DNA of 64,000 nt from Agrypnia vestita (taxonomy: Eukaryota > Arthropoda > Insecta > Trichoptera > Phryganeidae). Positions 45,721 through 57,355 of the stretch are shown one piece after another (the first letter of the stretch is position 1; each line of letters starts with the position of its first letter). The translations under genes were made by a program, and so were the position numbers. The stretch is from contig JADDOH010011255.1 of NCBI GenBank assembly GCA_016648135.1, positions 45,258 to 109,257 on the forward strand, read 5' to 3'. Under the pieces are notes generated by a model. It made no database searches. It was given only the letters and a program-made list of their open reading frames with translations, and was not told where the DNA came from.

Positions 45721-46024
45721 TTGCTTTACACTAGCATATACTAATTTGCCCATACAGAGCATCTTAAGCATCCGAAAATAATCGCTGCATTTTCTTCTCA
45801 TGTCTCATTGAGACAAAACATTTTTGAAATGGGAAAATAGGTTTATCTTTTATATTTTTTTTTTGGAACATCAAAAAAAAAAAAGAAAAATCCAATCAAA
45901 AATAAAGATATCTCATTACCAAAGGTGACATCTGTACCTAATGGCTTTTGAGAATGACAAATTTCCAAGAGGACAGAGTAGCAGCCACAATAGGTTAATA
46001 CGCCTAAACAAAAATAAAGAAGAT

Positions 46025-46560
46025 ATATATTTTTTTGAATATTGAAATTTCTTTATTGAAAATAAAAATATTACATACATTTTACATTGAGTATTACATT
46101 TTTTTTATACATGTTTTACTGTCCCCAGTAAAGTAATACTTGTGTTTGGGGACAGGAGTATGATACATAAGAGCATGAATGGATAAGTATGTATAAGTTA
46201 ATAATGGAATAGTGTAGAGAAATACAAACATCATAAGATAAATATTAGTGACTCAAGCAAGTATACTTATTATTTCGGAGTATCGTTATTTTTTTTATAA
46301 TTCTAACTATTTTTTGTTTTCATTGTTCTTCAGTTCTAATATTTATTGGTAAGTTATTGAAATATTTGACACCTAGATAAGTGTAATGGTGTTGCGTGGC
46401 TGTTTTGTTATATTTAGGAATGTTTAAGCATCCTATTATTTGCGCTCTTTGGCTATGACTATGTATTATATTGTATTGAATGAAGGATATTCTTTAAGAT
46501 TTTATAGTTTTGGCATTCTGTTGTCAGTTGATGAGTCTGGGGGGACTTATTTAAAATTTA
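46025..46560. other. Unclassified repeat-like block
   Basis: The block starts with a T run and TTTCTTTATTGAAAATAAAA, which on the minus strand looks like an A-rich 3' tail. It contains CTGTCCCCAGTAAAG and, 30 bases later, TTGGGGACAG, a small inverted pair. It may be a LINE 3' UTR in minus orientation. No protein frame supports this. Confidence 0.35.
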
Positions 46561-47454
46561 TTTTTATTTATTTATTTATACATATTTCTTTATAGCGAAC
46601 GAAAAGGTAAAAACATGGCTCTAATTCATTGTCTTATATACAGCATTAGACGCACTTAACCTCTTAGCAAAAATACGAGTTAACGTACATGAAGAGGCTT
46701 AATATTTCTATATCGGTACACCTCAATAGCTTGACGGCGGGGCATAGGTATAAGCTCGGGTACTTGTTCGATTTTTCCACTTGACTTGCCGCTAGCCGGC
46801 GGCGGAGAGCCAACTCTATTAGGTTGTATTGTTATGCAAACACGGACACTTGCTCGCAACGGGGGTACTTTGCAAAAGTGGGCGAGTAAAGATGCATTGT
46901 AAACCCTCTATCGATTTAAATTTTTGATTAAAAAAATCAAAAAGTTTTAGAAAATTCGAAAAAAAAGTACAATTTCTTTTTAAATTTTGTATTGTGGGGA
47001 AGTACAAAAAGTGAAAAATTAAATTTTTGGAAGAGACCGTTGTTGTAGTTCATGGTTACCATCAATTTAATTATCATCATGAATAATCTCTATAATGTAA
47101 ACGTCAAATCCATTAATAATATAATTATAAGATTTTTTAATCACCTTTTTTATTATTGTAGGATGTTACGAATTTTACCATTCAATTATCATATTCCTAA
47201 ATGTGTCAGAATACAATTGCTTATTGTATGGAATGAAATTTAATATAAATTAATTAAATAAATATATAAATGTCATCAATTTTGATTTTATGTGTGGGTA
47301 CATATGTATGTAGTTGCATGGACACGCATAAATGTAAAGGTATTATTCACAACCGTGTAACACACATATACATACGTACATATATACAGTTGCTGTAATA
47401 TCATATACCTACATAAGTGATGATGATTATTAATGCCATTCAATGTACTACATA
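46561..47454. other. AT-rich intergenic DNA, one GC patch
   Basis: A GC-richer patch at about 46720-46870 (GCTAGCCGGCGGCGGAGAG) does not recur. No gene is seen. Confidence 0.4.
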
Positions 47455-47930
47455 TATAAAAAATATTGATTGTTTTATTTGTATATATCTACTTTTTTAT
47501 TTGATTAATTACACCAACATGTTTCAGAAAAACCTTTCCATCGTCAGGGTGTTGTATAACTGTCAAAATATCAGAATGAAATGAAGAAACAAAATTCTTG
47601 TTTTTCTAAATTGTTTGAAAAATTATTTTTAAATATTAGGTATTACTGAAGTTCTTAATTACTCGCAATTATTGGAAAAAAAATTTAGAATTGGGCTAGT
47701 AGTTAAATTTAATTGAGTATTAATAATATTTTGTTTACTATTACATGCTTTACTAATTTCTAATGATTCTAAATTATTCAATTTCAGACCAAAATTATTT
47801 ATATGTAAAATAGAAAGTCCTAAATAAGTCCTAAGTAGATATATACAAATAATACAATCATTTTTTTTTAAATGTCAATCTACAATGTTGCTGAATCAAT
47901 TAAAAAAATATTACATATATAAATTAATTT
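47455..47930 (+). mobile_element. Element D, long copy
   Basis: It begins AAAATATTGATTGTTTTATT, passes GAAAAACCTTTCCATCGTCA and a unique interior of about 300 bases, and ends with ACAAATAATACAATCATTTT and TGTCAATCTACAATGTTGCT. The two ends are inverted relatives of each other. The interior is the reverse complement of 38850-39150. There is no coding capacity. Confidence 0.75.
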
Positions 47931-48069
47931 GATAATAAATATACACTAATACATGTATACTTTATAAACATATAATTTAATATCATCTGCCTCTATTTAA
48001 AACAGTATAATCTAAAATAATGTGTAAAATTCAAAAAATGTAGAAAGCAAAGAATTAAACAGCGCACCT

Positions 48070-48640
48070 CTTAATAAAGAATAGATAGCAGTAATATAAA
48101 AAAAGAATAGGAATGAGCTGGGCTGCTTTTGGCAAACTCAAATATTATTTTCGACAGCAAAGAGATCCCAATTAGCTTAAAAAGAAAAGCATTTGAATCG
48201 TGCATTCTGCCTGCGATGACTATGGAGTAGAGACGATGGCCCTTATAAAGAAAAGTGTAGAAAATGCACACAACGATCCATGGAGAGATCCATGCTGGTC
48301 GTAAGCCTAAGTGATTATGAATTAGAAATTATGAAATTAGGCACAGAACTAGATTACTGGATATCATGGTGCAACGAAGCTAAAATGGCAATGGCGGGAC
48401 ATGTTGCAAAGCAAGATGATACAAGATGGACTCCCAGAGTTCTGAAATGGAGAACTTAGGAAAATAAAAGAGGCATTGGAAGGCCTTGAAAGATATGGCC
48501 CGATTATATAGCCGCCATGGGGGGGGGGGGGGGAAATGGCTACTACTTGCAATATAACAAGGAAGGATGGAAGGGTATGGAAAAGGTCTATATCTAGCGG
48601 TAGAGAGATGAAAGCTGAGGAAGAAGAAGAAGATGTTAAA
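48070..48640 (+). pseudogene. RTE/BovB-like LINE remnant
   Basis: Broken frames give RRIGMSWAAFGKLKYYF (usual RRIxLAWAAFGKL), then the SACDDYGVETMAL region (usual LPVMTYGAETWTL), and further on AKMAMAGHVAKQDDTRWT-like WQWAGH region with VLKWR. These landmarks, in order, are those of RTE-type polymerase C-termini. Many stops and a 15-base G run at 48519-48533 interrupt it. It lacks catalytic boxes. Confidence 0.75.
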
Positions 48641-49199
48641 AAAATATGTCCACAGATTTCAAAATGCATGCATCTACCTGTCGTATGATCATAATACCTT
48701 TAGTTTTTTTTTACTACTACTACCTGATTAAGAAACAGCATAATAATAATGAACAAAAATACTCTACGGATGATAAACTGTGGGCTTTCGGAAGAGGAAT
48801 GTTCTCCAAGAAATCATTAAATGAAGCTTAAAATATTTTAATATTGCCTAAACCCGAAACCATTAAAAAAACTATAATCTAAACAGACTTGTAAACAAAA
48901 CTACCATGGAAGAAACATCCTGTTTTGGAAATATGACAACTTACCCACTAAGTTAAGGTTCATTTAGGTGTGTTAGTTAAAATGTATACAATAGTTAGGA
49001 TATTAATTATAACTCGTTTACATTTGGAGATATTTTGGATTTAGTAAAATAAGATATAACTGTTGTTTTTAAAAGTAGGTATCAAAATGTAGTTAAATTT
49101 TATGATAAAATTAGTATTCCGTGTGAGAAATTACGGTAACATGCCAATTATTGTCACAAGAATATTATATAGATTATTAGATAGATTATTATTTTTTAT

Positions 49200-49610
49200 T
49201 ATATTATTATATTTATTTATTTATACAGTAGATACATGTTTTTTATAATAAATTAATTCTATATTTACAGATATTATACTCCCCATAATATGAGCCAAAG
49301 CTCGGGCTTATGGGAGGAGTATTTACAAGCTAAATTAAAGTATAAAAGAAGAACTAAAAAATTAAAGTATAAAAATAATTAAAGTATTAACGTATAAAGT
49401 ATAAAAGAAGAACCAAAGAATTAAAGTATAAAATAAATAAATAAATATAACTTTATTCCAGAGATTATAAAAGAGACATGTGGGCAATGTTACAAATCAA
49501 GGATTTGACTTCTTTCTTAAACTGTTCGTATTTTGGAATGTTCCTTTTTTTTGTTTTGTTTTGTTTTGCGACAACAATGCATTATACCATTTAACGCCCA
49601 TATTTAATTA
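49200..49610. repeat. Dispersed repeat E, copy 2
   Basis: It shares with 23670-24005 the ordered blocks TTATTTATACAGTAGATACA, CCATAATATGAGCCAAAGCT, ATCAAGGATTTGACTTCTTT and GCGACAACAATGCATTATAC. Extra AAATTAAAGTATAAAA repeats (about 49330-49440) expand it. Confidence 0.7.
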
Positions 49611-50006
49611 CAATTTATTTTGTAGAATTTTTGGTTAAATACTGCTTATTTGAAAGTACTAAGGCTTTTTGCTAATGACATTATAATACTCAGAAATAGA
49701 CATCATTTAATTTCTCCTTCGATAAATGCAAAATGATTTTGTTGTGACATTATTAATATTATTAATAAGAGTACCTACTCTTTGTTTAGGTACAACACAT
49801 ATTTTTGAAAAGGGGCGAATGGTCCATTTATTAGCACAACATTACTGAATTCAACAGCAAGAACATCAGGATCAACAGAATTAAAAATAAATATATGAGA
49901 GATGAATGAATAATTAAATACTAATATGAAAACAAATTTAAAAGATAACTATTTGGAAGGAACTGGTTATTCATAATATTTAATCTTCTGAGTATAGTTT
50001 TCTGGA

Positions 50007-50120
50007 CCCTGCAATGGGTTCCGAAGCGTCGGCCAGAGAGGTCATATATACACGGCAGAATATCCCGGAAAACTATACACAGAAGATTCTGAACGGCCGT
50101 GAAAACCTGAGAACATTTTC
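50007..50120 (+). repeat. Repeat F, single unit
   Basis: CTGGACCCTGCAATGGGTTC, GTCGGCCAGAGAGGTC, CACGGCAGAATATCCCGG, then GAAGATTCTGAACGGCCGTG. It is the cleanest copy of this family in the window. Confidence 0.7.
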
Positions 50121-50284
50121 ATAATATTTAATTTTATTACACCGCACATTATAGAGATCTTTTAAAATGTACATTTCGGCTGAATTAGTAGGTTAGGTAC
50201 TAGTAAAAACCTTTATAAATTATTATCGATATAATCGAATAAATAGGAATGTCTTGGTAAGATAGAAGGAAGACGGGTATTGGT

Positions 50285-50435
50285 AGAATGAAAATGTCCC
50301 AGCTGCGCAACATCAGAGTGGACCGGAATGAGACGGGTGGAGGATTTGTTCCGGACAGCGCAGGACAGAGAAGTTTTCGCACAAGTGATCGCAAACGTCG
50401 AGGGGACCTGATAAGGTACAGAAAGAAGAAGAAGT
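50285..50435 (+). pseudogene. LINE RT C-terminal scrap
   Basis: One frame reads MRRVEDLFRTAQDREVFAQ, then VIANVEGT and two stops (near 50429), followed by an AGAAGAAGAAG tract. The DR..W/F..V.A pattern before a stop and simple repeat resembles the end of a non-LTR LINE protein. The clade is not identifiable. Confidence 0.5.
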
Positions 50436-51203
50436 ACTGCAATTTTGTAATAAATGTAAATTTAGAATATGTACTGTTACAGCAGTAAATAAACAATGAG
50501 ATAAATGTAAGTACGATACGAGTCTGCCTACATCTACAGCCAACGAAGCCAATTCTTACCCACAAATAATTTTAGTAATCGATCATAATGAAACGGAAAG
50601 TGTAAATCGTCCTCAAGTGAAATATTGGTTAATGTTTACCGCCGCTGTAATCCCCCGGTTATATTTGAACCAACCGAGAATGGAGAAAGGTAAATATTTA
50701 CCCTAACCTGACATCCCTCCTCTATGGTCACGTGTTCAAGGGAACTATTATACATACTTTGTTGTGACAAAAGATGTCATCTTTACAAAATACTTTTTTT
50801 TTTAAGCATTCAAATATTATATGGAAGTATCGTTTACATTTTCTGCTGATGGCTTTTTTATAATTTTGATTGTAGATATGTTTGAGTTCTTGAATTCCTT
50901 GAAGCGCTTGGTCTATCAAAATGCACCAAATGTGGCTCAAATTTATTCCAAAAACCAAATTTTTATATTAATTTAATTCAAATTACAAAAAAAACTTAAG
51001 AGATGTTACAGGTCTTGAAAGCTTCTGATTTTATATCTAAGTACATACTTTGAAAACCATATTATGGTTTTCAAATAATAAAATTACAAAGGCTTAATGT
51101 TTTTTTTAATTTAATTCGCTATTAAACATATGGGACACCGTAACTTGTGTTATGGTTATTTGAACACTTGCATCAAAATGGATCGTTCAAAGGAAAAGTA
51201 ATG

Positions 51204-51383
51204 TTTTTTTTTTTTAAATCTTTTTAAAATAATATGAATACGTGTCGCATCAATATTCAAACAAATACAAAAACCTGTGCTTTGAAAATAGGACTAACTA
51301 GCTGGTGTCCTGGAATAGGGCTCGAATCACCGACCACCAGATCACTAGGTGAACATCATGGTCACTACACAAATAAGCTACTC
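51204..51383 (-). mobile_element. SINE A, minus-strand copy
   Basis: On the minus strand: GAGTAGCTTATTTGTGTAGT, then CCTAGTGATCTGGTGGTCGG, B box GATTCGAGCC, CTAGTTAGTCCTATTTTCAA, and TATTGATGCGACACGTATTC. The A-rich tail is the T run at 51204-51215 on the plus strand. It is moderately diverged from 34530-34725. Confidence 0.8.
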
Positions 51384-51582
51384 ATTTTAAATGCAAAGTA
51401 TAGATTTGCAAACATCTGCAAATGTCAAGTCCGTAATGAGCTTTCACAGTGTATTAAAAAAATAGTGAAAGAATCCAAATGAATACCATGCTTTTCACGT
51501 GAATAAGATGACAATCTAACGGATCAATTCACTTTGGTTTACATTACCTCACTAAAAATGTTTTGATCGATATTATAAAAGG

Positions 51583-51706
51583 TATAGGTCTTTTCATATA
51601 AGCTTGCAATTGTGTGGGTATGGTGCGTAATACGCGCATTGTTTCGTTGTGTTAAGTTTACGGATACGCCCGTCTCGTATTGCAAGCTTATATGAAAAGA
51701 CCTATA
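51583..51706. mobile_element. MITE with 28-base perfect terminal inverted repeats
   Basis: TATAGGTCTTTTCATATAAG continuing with CTTGCAAT at the left is matched exactly in reverse at the right end (51679-51706). The spacer is about 70 bases with ACGCGC and CGTTGTG strings. There is no coding frame. It abuts a second foldback at 51706. Confidence 0.85.
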
Positions 51707-51969
51707 TATCGTCGCTGTATATATAATAAAGCCTATGTGCCGTTTAGTACATTCTGAGATGAACGAATCAATTTGTAAATTTTTCATATAGATAATGGAG
51801 ATATATTTAAAAAAAACATTGCCTTTCATCTGGAAAATCTGCTTACTAATTATTTAAAATATTTTTTATAAATCTAGTCTGTGCAATTATTTTTAAAACA
51901 GTTTCATTCGTTTATCTCAGAATGTACTAAAACGGCACATAGGCTTAATTATATATACAGCGACGATAT
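51706..51969. mobile_element. Foldback element with about 65-base arms
   Basis: The left arm runs ATATCGTCGCTGTATATATA, then GCCTATGTGCCGTTTAGTAC and ATTCTGAGATGAACGAAT. The right arm gives the reverse complement with small differences and ends at CAGCGACGATAT (51969). The loop is about 135 bases. Total length is 264 bp. No other copy was seen in the window. Confidence 0.85.
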
Positions 51970-52534
51970 GACATTGTACGCTTTGTAAATTTTGACGTGT
52001 CAACATTTGAATGATATCTAGACATTTCTCATAGAAGCTTTACTCATACATAAATAAGTGCATCTTGTTTATTTTGCCTTAAAATATCAAAACGATGTTG
52101 TTGTCTTGAGAATACGTAGGTAAATGGGGCATTATATTTTATTGGTAATACGAAATTAAAATAATTATAAAAAATATTTTGTCACGTGTCTTCTTTCAGT
52201 GGCATTGCTGTAGGCATCGTAAAAAGTGGGTGGCTAAGGAAATAGATGTAATTTAAGGACATTAAGACCGAATGTCTGCTCTGTACCTTCATGGTGGCGC
52301 GTCTTCCTTAGAGGAACGGTGGAGGACTTCGTCTTTAGGTGGAAGATGGGTAGGAAGTAAAAGAAAATTTACATTTTCTTATATCACAAGCCAGTAAGTA
52401 ATCCATAAATTTCGCGTACGCATCTTTAGTAAAAAAATCACATAATATTATTAACTTTAGGAAAGTATTTTATTATACCAAAAAAACAGTGATTAGATTA
52501 GACTAAAAAAAATAATATAAATAACATTGACGAG

Positions 52535-52600
52535 AACGAGTCATAGGGAGATCTTCATCCAACAGAGTAACTATTAAAAATGGCTTATGATGATATATTT
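52535..52600 (+). pseudogene. LINE 3'-terminal scrap
   Basis: GGGAGATCTTCATCCAACAG, then AAAATGGCTTATGATGATAT resembles the terminal codons and ATG-repeat tail of the fragments at 27690-27740 and 31780-31860. Confidence 0.4.
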
Positions 52601-53131
52601 TATCAATATTAATAGAAGGTACCAAATTTCTCTTTAAAAAAGCCTCTCTTTAAAGCAAAAAGTATTGAATGTTTATAAAAAAAAATACAAAGAGTTGAAG
52701 TTATCGTCATTATGATATTTTACCAAATTTAACAATTTCAAAAATTTTCAATAGTTAGTTACAATAGTTAGTTTAATTTATTATAGCTTAGTGCGCATTT
52801 TATAAGAATGTTACAAAAATAAACGGATCCAATCTACTGATGGACAATCGTTTTGAAATTTCTCTTAGAAAGCTTTCGCGTAAATAAATAAAACGTCCTG
52901 TCTGTTTGTCTCAGGATATCATGACGACATTTTATCCTCGGAATAAGGAGGAACTTTATCGATTTCTGCTACGTTTGTTTATTATAAGAAAATGCATTCT
53001 TTTTTAAATCGATGTCACATTGAAGTCCTCGCGTACATTAGTCTTTATCGGTCTATAATTTCGTCTAACATCCCTAATGAGTTCTACCCTCTGCAGCCGT
53101 AAGTGAGGAGGTGTTGGATGCAAGGACGAGT

Positions 53132-53167
53132 CACGTGTCGTGACGTCACGCCGTCACACCGCACGTG
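53132..53167. promoter_or_regulatory. Clustered E-box and CRE palindromes
   Basis: Within 36 bases lie CACGTG (53132-53137), the full CRE palindrome TGACGTCA (53141-53148) and CACGTG again (53162-53167), with further GTGACG/CGTCAC half-sites on both sides. The flanks (about 53085-53215) are GC-rich in AT-rich DNA. CACGTG is a bHLH (E-box) site and TGACGTCA is bound by CREB/ATF bZIP proteins. No adjacent gene is recognised. Confidence 0.45.
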
Positions 53168-53477
53168 GCCGCGTGACGCTTGGCTGACCACTGTGTAGTA
53201 CCGTTCCGCGATGAATAGGAGAATAATTGTTTTATTTCTTCGGGCATTGTTCGATTAAATACAGATCGGAAGTACGCTTTGTATAAACGTTAAATACAAT
53301 TCGGGTATAGGATAGAGTACGCACACTCTTTTCGCGTTTCCCACGATTCTGTTATGCATTTGCATATTTCATTACGACATGCATAGCCGCCTGAAAAACA
53401 ATCACTATTGCATATTTTAACTTCTTGTAGACTGGCGTTATTTAATGTAAAGAACTCCATTTTAAATTTTTTAAATA

Positions 53478-54762
53478 TTAGGTCCTTACATATGAAATTG
53501 GCGTTTTGTCGTACTGGCAAATTTGATCTCAAATATCTTCTCTTTGGTTAGGAATTCCAAATCAAAATTTATACAGCTATTTACTCATGTATTTGTGTTT
53601 TGAAAATTATAATTCATTTGTTTTTTCCTCAATTGTTTTTTTCTTTGCGTCACTCAGTTTACGAAATGAAAAAATTGAAATATCGCGTTATTTACGAGTA
53701 CGAGTTCCACCGTGGCACCAGTGCTGCAGAAACGGCTCGAAAGATTAATGATGTGTATGGCGACGGTGCCGCAAAAGAAAACACAGTGCGTTTTTGGTTC
53801 CAACGTTTTCGTTCTGGAAATTTCGACCTGCAGAACAAGCCCCGTGGACGGCCGGAGACCAAAGTTGATAATGAAGAATTGAAGGCTATTGTGGAAGCGG
53901 ATCCATCGCAAACCACATCCGAGTTAGCTGCAGGCTGCGGTGTTAGTGATAAAACTGTTTTAATCCACTTGAAGCAAATTGGTAAGGTGAAAAAGCTTGA
54001 AAGGTGGGTACCTCACGAATTGAGTGAAGCAAATCAACAAACGCGCGTTGACTGCTGCGTTGCATTACTCAACCGGCACAATAATGAAGGGATTTTAAAT
54101 CGAATCATTACCTGTGATGAAAAGTGGATCCTGTACGATAATCGGAAGCGCTCATCGCAATGGCTGAACCCTGCCGAACCAGCCAAACCATGCCCCAAGC
54201 GAAAATTGACTCCAAAAAAGTTACTTGTGAGCGTTTGGTGGACTAGTGCTGGTGTCGTTCACTACAGCTTTCTTAAATCTGGCCAGACGATACGGCAGAT
54301 GTCTATTGTCAGCAACTGCAAACCATGATGGAAAAGCTAGCTGCTAAACAACCGAGGCTGGTTAATCGCTCTAGGCCACTGCTGCTTCATGATAACGCTA
54401 GACCACACACTGCACAACAGACGGCTACCAAATTAGAGGAGCTTCAATTGGAATGTCTAAGACATCCACCGTACTCTCCGGACCTTGCCCCAACAGATTA
54501 CCATTTTTTTCGAAATTTGGATAACTTCTTGCAAAGGAAAAAATTCAACTCCGATGGGGCAGTCCAAACCGCCTTTAAAGATTTTATTGATTCCCGTCCG
54601 AATGGTTTTTTTAGTAAAGGGATCGATGAACTACCTATGAGATGGCAAAAGTGCATAGATAGCAATGGTACATACTTTGATTAAATAAATATATTATAAT
54701 AAAAATAAATCGGCTTTATGTTCCTCCCATACTAAACGTCAATTTCATATGTAAGGACCTAA
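53478..54762 (+). mobile_element. Mariner element, copy 2 (1285 bp)
   Basis: Same termini as copy 1: TTAGGTCCTTACATATGAAA at the left, complement at the right, TA at both flanks (53476-53477 and 54763-54764). It is oriented opposite to copy 1. Flanking DNA gives no sign of the Helitron seen around copy 1, so this is an independent insertion. Confidence 0.95.
53666..54684 (+). pseudogene. Mariner transposase, one frameshift
   Basis: The likely start is ATG at 53666 (MKKLKYRVIYEYEF); an upstream in-frame ATG at 53600 would add a hydrophobic lead atypical of the family. The order is a two-part HTH DNA-binding region, GRPETKVD linker, WVPHEL, first Asp in TCDEKW (about residue 151), second in LLLHDNARPH (about 243), third in YSPDLAPTDY (about 278). 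That is 34 residues between the last two, the mariner D,D34D signature. The expected length is about 339 residues, near the family norm. One base is missing near 54290 relative to copy 1, which shifts the frame after SGQTI. The frame reopens at MMEKLAAKQP and runs to the stop at 54684. All catalytic residues are present on either side of the break. Confidence 0.93.
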
Positions 54763-56660
54763 TATATGTAGGTATGAAGAGGTTAATAATGTTACATCCC
54801 TTAACTCTTTCTTCAACACAACAATAAGATTATAGAATAATTGAAAATCTACCCTTTAGGCCGGCGCCGCTTTCGCGTATAATCGGCAAAAAAATAGTCT
54901 ACGAAGCAAACTGCTAATACATTACATCAACCCGTTCAAAGATTATTTTCCACCACGAAAATGTAAAAACAAACTACCATATTCACTCACCTTCGCCCAG
55001 GCTACAGTTTAGTGATGTTATATTAAACAGTAAAATGAATCTTACTAGCAATGAACAGTAAATATATATTTTTTGAATGCTTGATATGAATTGAATGATT
55101 GAAAAAAAAAACTTGCTGTCGATTTTGAAATGTTGACAGTATTATAGTAAAACTTAAATTATTATTTTACTTTCTGATTGAAAATGTAAAATTTGAGATG
55201 GTAATTAGGTACTTCTTGATAATATTTCTCTGTTAATTTTTAAAATTGCTAGATATATATTTTTTTTATTTATTCATTTATTTATCTTCATCTTGTTACA
55301 TGACATAGGAGATGGAGCCGCTCATCTCACTAGGAAGAATCTGTGCCGAGATGAACAGCTGAAAAATATAGTGAGAATAAAAAATAATAAAGATATAAAA
55401 CAAAATACTATATAACTATAAGATTAATTAATTGAGTATATAAATATAAAATGTGGATAATAAGAACAGTATATATTGTATAATACAAAAGCAATAGTGA
55501 AAGTAAAGTAATATATATAAAATCATATGCATGGATAGTAACAAAATGTATATATAAAAGCACAGTATATTTAGGTATATACCTATATAAGAAAATTAAA
55601 TGAATGTTTGTGTATATTAAATAGTGACAAGTGATTTCATTATCACTTTTTAAACCCTTTTAAATTTAGATTAATGTGCACCTCAAAATACATAAATTTA
55701 TATCACTAACTAATTTAAAAGCTCGTAATGAGTGTGTGAGCTTTCTTGGCGTGTATTAACTTGTTAATTTATTAATTTTATGCATTATCATAATTTATAT
55801 CTTTGAAATATTTATTATTTATCACATATTCTTTATCATTGTTTTTCATTTAGTTTTTTACCAGCTTCGAGGAAACTATACTGGTCATACTCACGAATAT
55901 TTTTTTGATATTATATAAAAAAAAATGTAGTGTATGTTTTCCAAATAAAATAAAAAAATTTCACAATTATAAAAAATAACATCAATTTGTGGTAGTCTAG
56001 GTAGTCAGTTTTGAATATTATTTATAATTTGTTTATCATTAAGATATTCTTTATTATTAGTTAGTCAGAAAAAATGTGTTGTGTATCATGTAAAAACTTG
56101 CTAATCAAGACCTTATTTCTAAATTGTATTTATTTATTTTTTTTGTTCTGAATATTATTTACAATTTACTTATTTTACAATTTATTATGTCATCAAGTCA
56201 TTATTAATTATTAATTTATCATAAAAAGTGTATTATGTAAAAAGGCCATAAAATATTTATATACTGTACTCATGTCACTCTAGGGCCATCCATTAGGTTC
56301 AATAATTACCTGTTGATCAATTTTGACATGTTAACGGTAAAAATAAAAATAAAATAAAATAGTACATACCAAAAACTTTTTCATTTTTGTAGCAATAGTA
56401 CACTTGTGAGTTATTGAAAGTAATTGACAGTTGACAATAGATTGTTGACGTTGAACCTTAGTTGACAACAAATATTATTGAATTCACCGCGATGTGTCGT
56501 CACACAGTGCTGATGAACAACTGTTGAGTTGTTTGTTAAAGAGTACAATTTATAGGTTACCAAATTATTCACCATGGGTTTTCAATGTGAGGTCAGTTTC
56601 CTTGAAGCGAGGAGCATTCATTTCGTTACAACATTTAATTAAACATATTTGTAGATATAT
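54763..56660. other. AT-rich intergenic DNA
   Basis: A T-rich block starting at about 55258 with CATAGGAGATGGAGCCGCTC may be a minus-strand retroelement tail. The rest is low-complexity AT with no gene. A GGCCGGCGCCGC patch lies at 54860-54871. Confidence 0.35.
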
Positions 56661-57174
56661 TAGGTGTACCCATAAGTAATCTATTAAGTGGCAACAAAAA
56701 AGAATTTAACTACATTTAATTTTATTTTTAATTGATTTAATCTCCATCGTTATCTAGGACCTTTTGCCAACTTGTTGGTAGACTTTTAAGAAAAATATGC
56801 TTCTAGATGTTTTTAAAGCGTCATTATCAAACCAAAGTCAAAATCGCCATCGGAAAATTTTCTAAGCCAACGTTGGCACTTATTTATTTTCAATGCGTCT
56901 CCATACACATCACAAATTTTCTTTGTTGCAACCGTTGCATTAACACCCGATAGAAAGTGAAACAGCATGCGATGACGTAAATGTTCTTCAGTTAGTTGCT
57001 TGTCCGCCATTTTACAACAGAGTAATAAATTTTTTTAAATTTAATTGTCACAAGTCACAAGACCACGGATTATAATATTGCGTATAAAACACGTCTTTAC
57101 ACGTTCACTTTACTGAGCTTGACTGAAGCAAACATTGCACACCAAAAATAATTGATTACTTATGGGTACACCTA
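56661..57174 (-). mobile_element. Internally deleted mariner of a second subfamily (514 bp)
   Basis: The ends TAGGTGTACCCATAAGTAAT and exact complement at 57154-57174 are 21-base perfect inverted repeats; the outer TA of each may be the target duplication. The minus-strand interior encodes only the N-terminal part of a transposase. The catalytic domain is absent, so it can move only with help from a full element. Its ends differ from copies 1 and 2, so it belongs to another mariner lineage. Confidence 0.92.
56813..57010 (-). pseudogene. Mariner transposase N-terminus only
   Basis: MADKQLTEEHLRHRMLFHFL starts at 57010, followed by a VNATVATKKICDVYGD stretch and CQRWLRKFSDGDFDF. This matches the usual mariner N-terminal HTH (HIRHxMLFxFxxGxNAT..ICxVYGxxAxxxxxxxKWFxxFrxGDFxL). 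It ends at the deletion joint near 56820. No Asp of the D,D34D triad remains. Confidence 0.85.
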
Positions 57175-57355
57175 TTATTTCATGAAAGACCGACTACATT
57201 TATAATGACCCTGTTGTCGATTTTACGATGTTTACAGGTCATTGGTAATGTACATGTTAAAATTTCTAGATATTTATGTAAATTATATAAATTTGCGTAA
57301 CTAAAATTGTAATTAATATATATTATATGTCTTTCAGAGACGAAGCTATTTTTAT

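Noticed and set aside
48519..48533. G-run as a G-quadruplex regulatory site
   Set aside because: It is a single homopolymer within a decayed LINE, more likely slippage or sequencing expansion.
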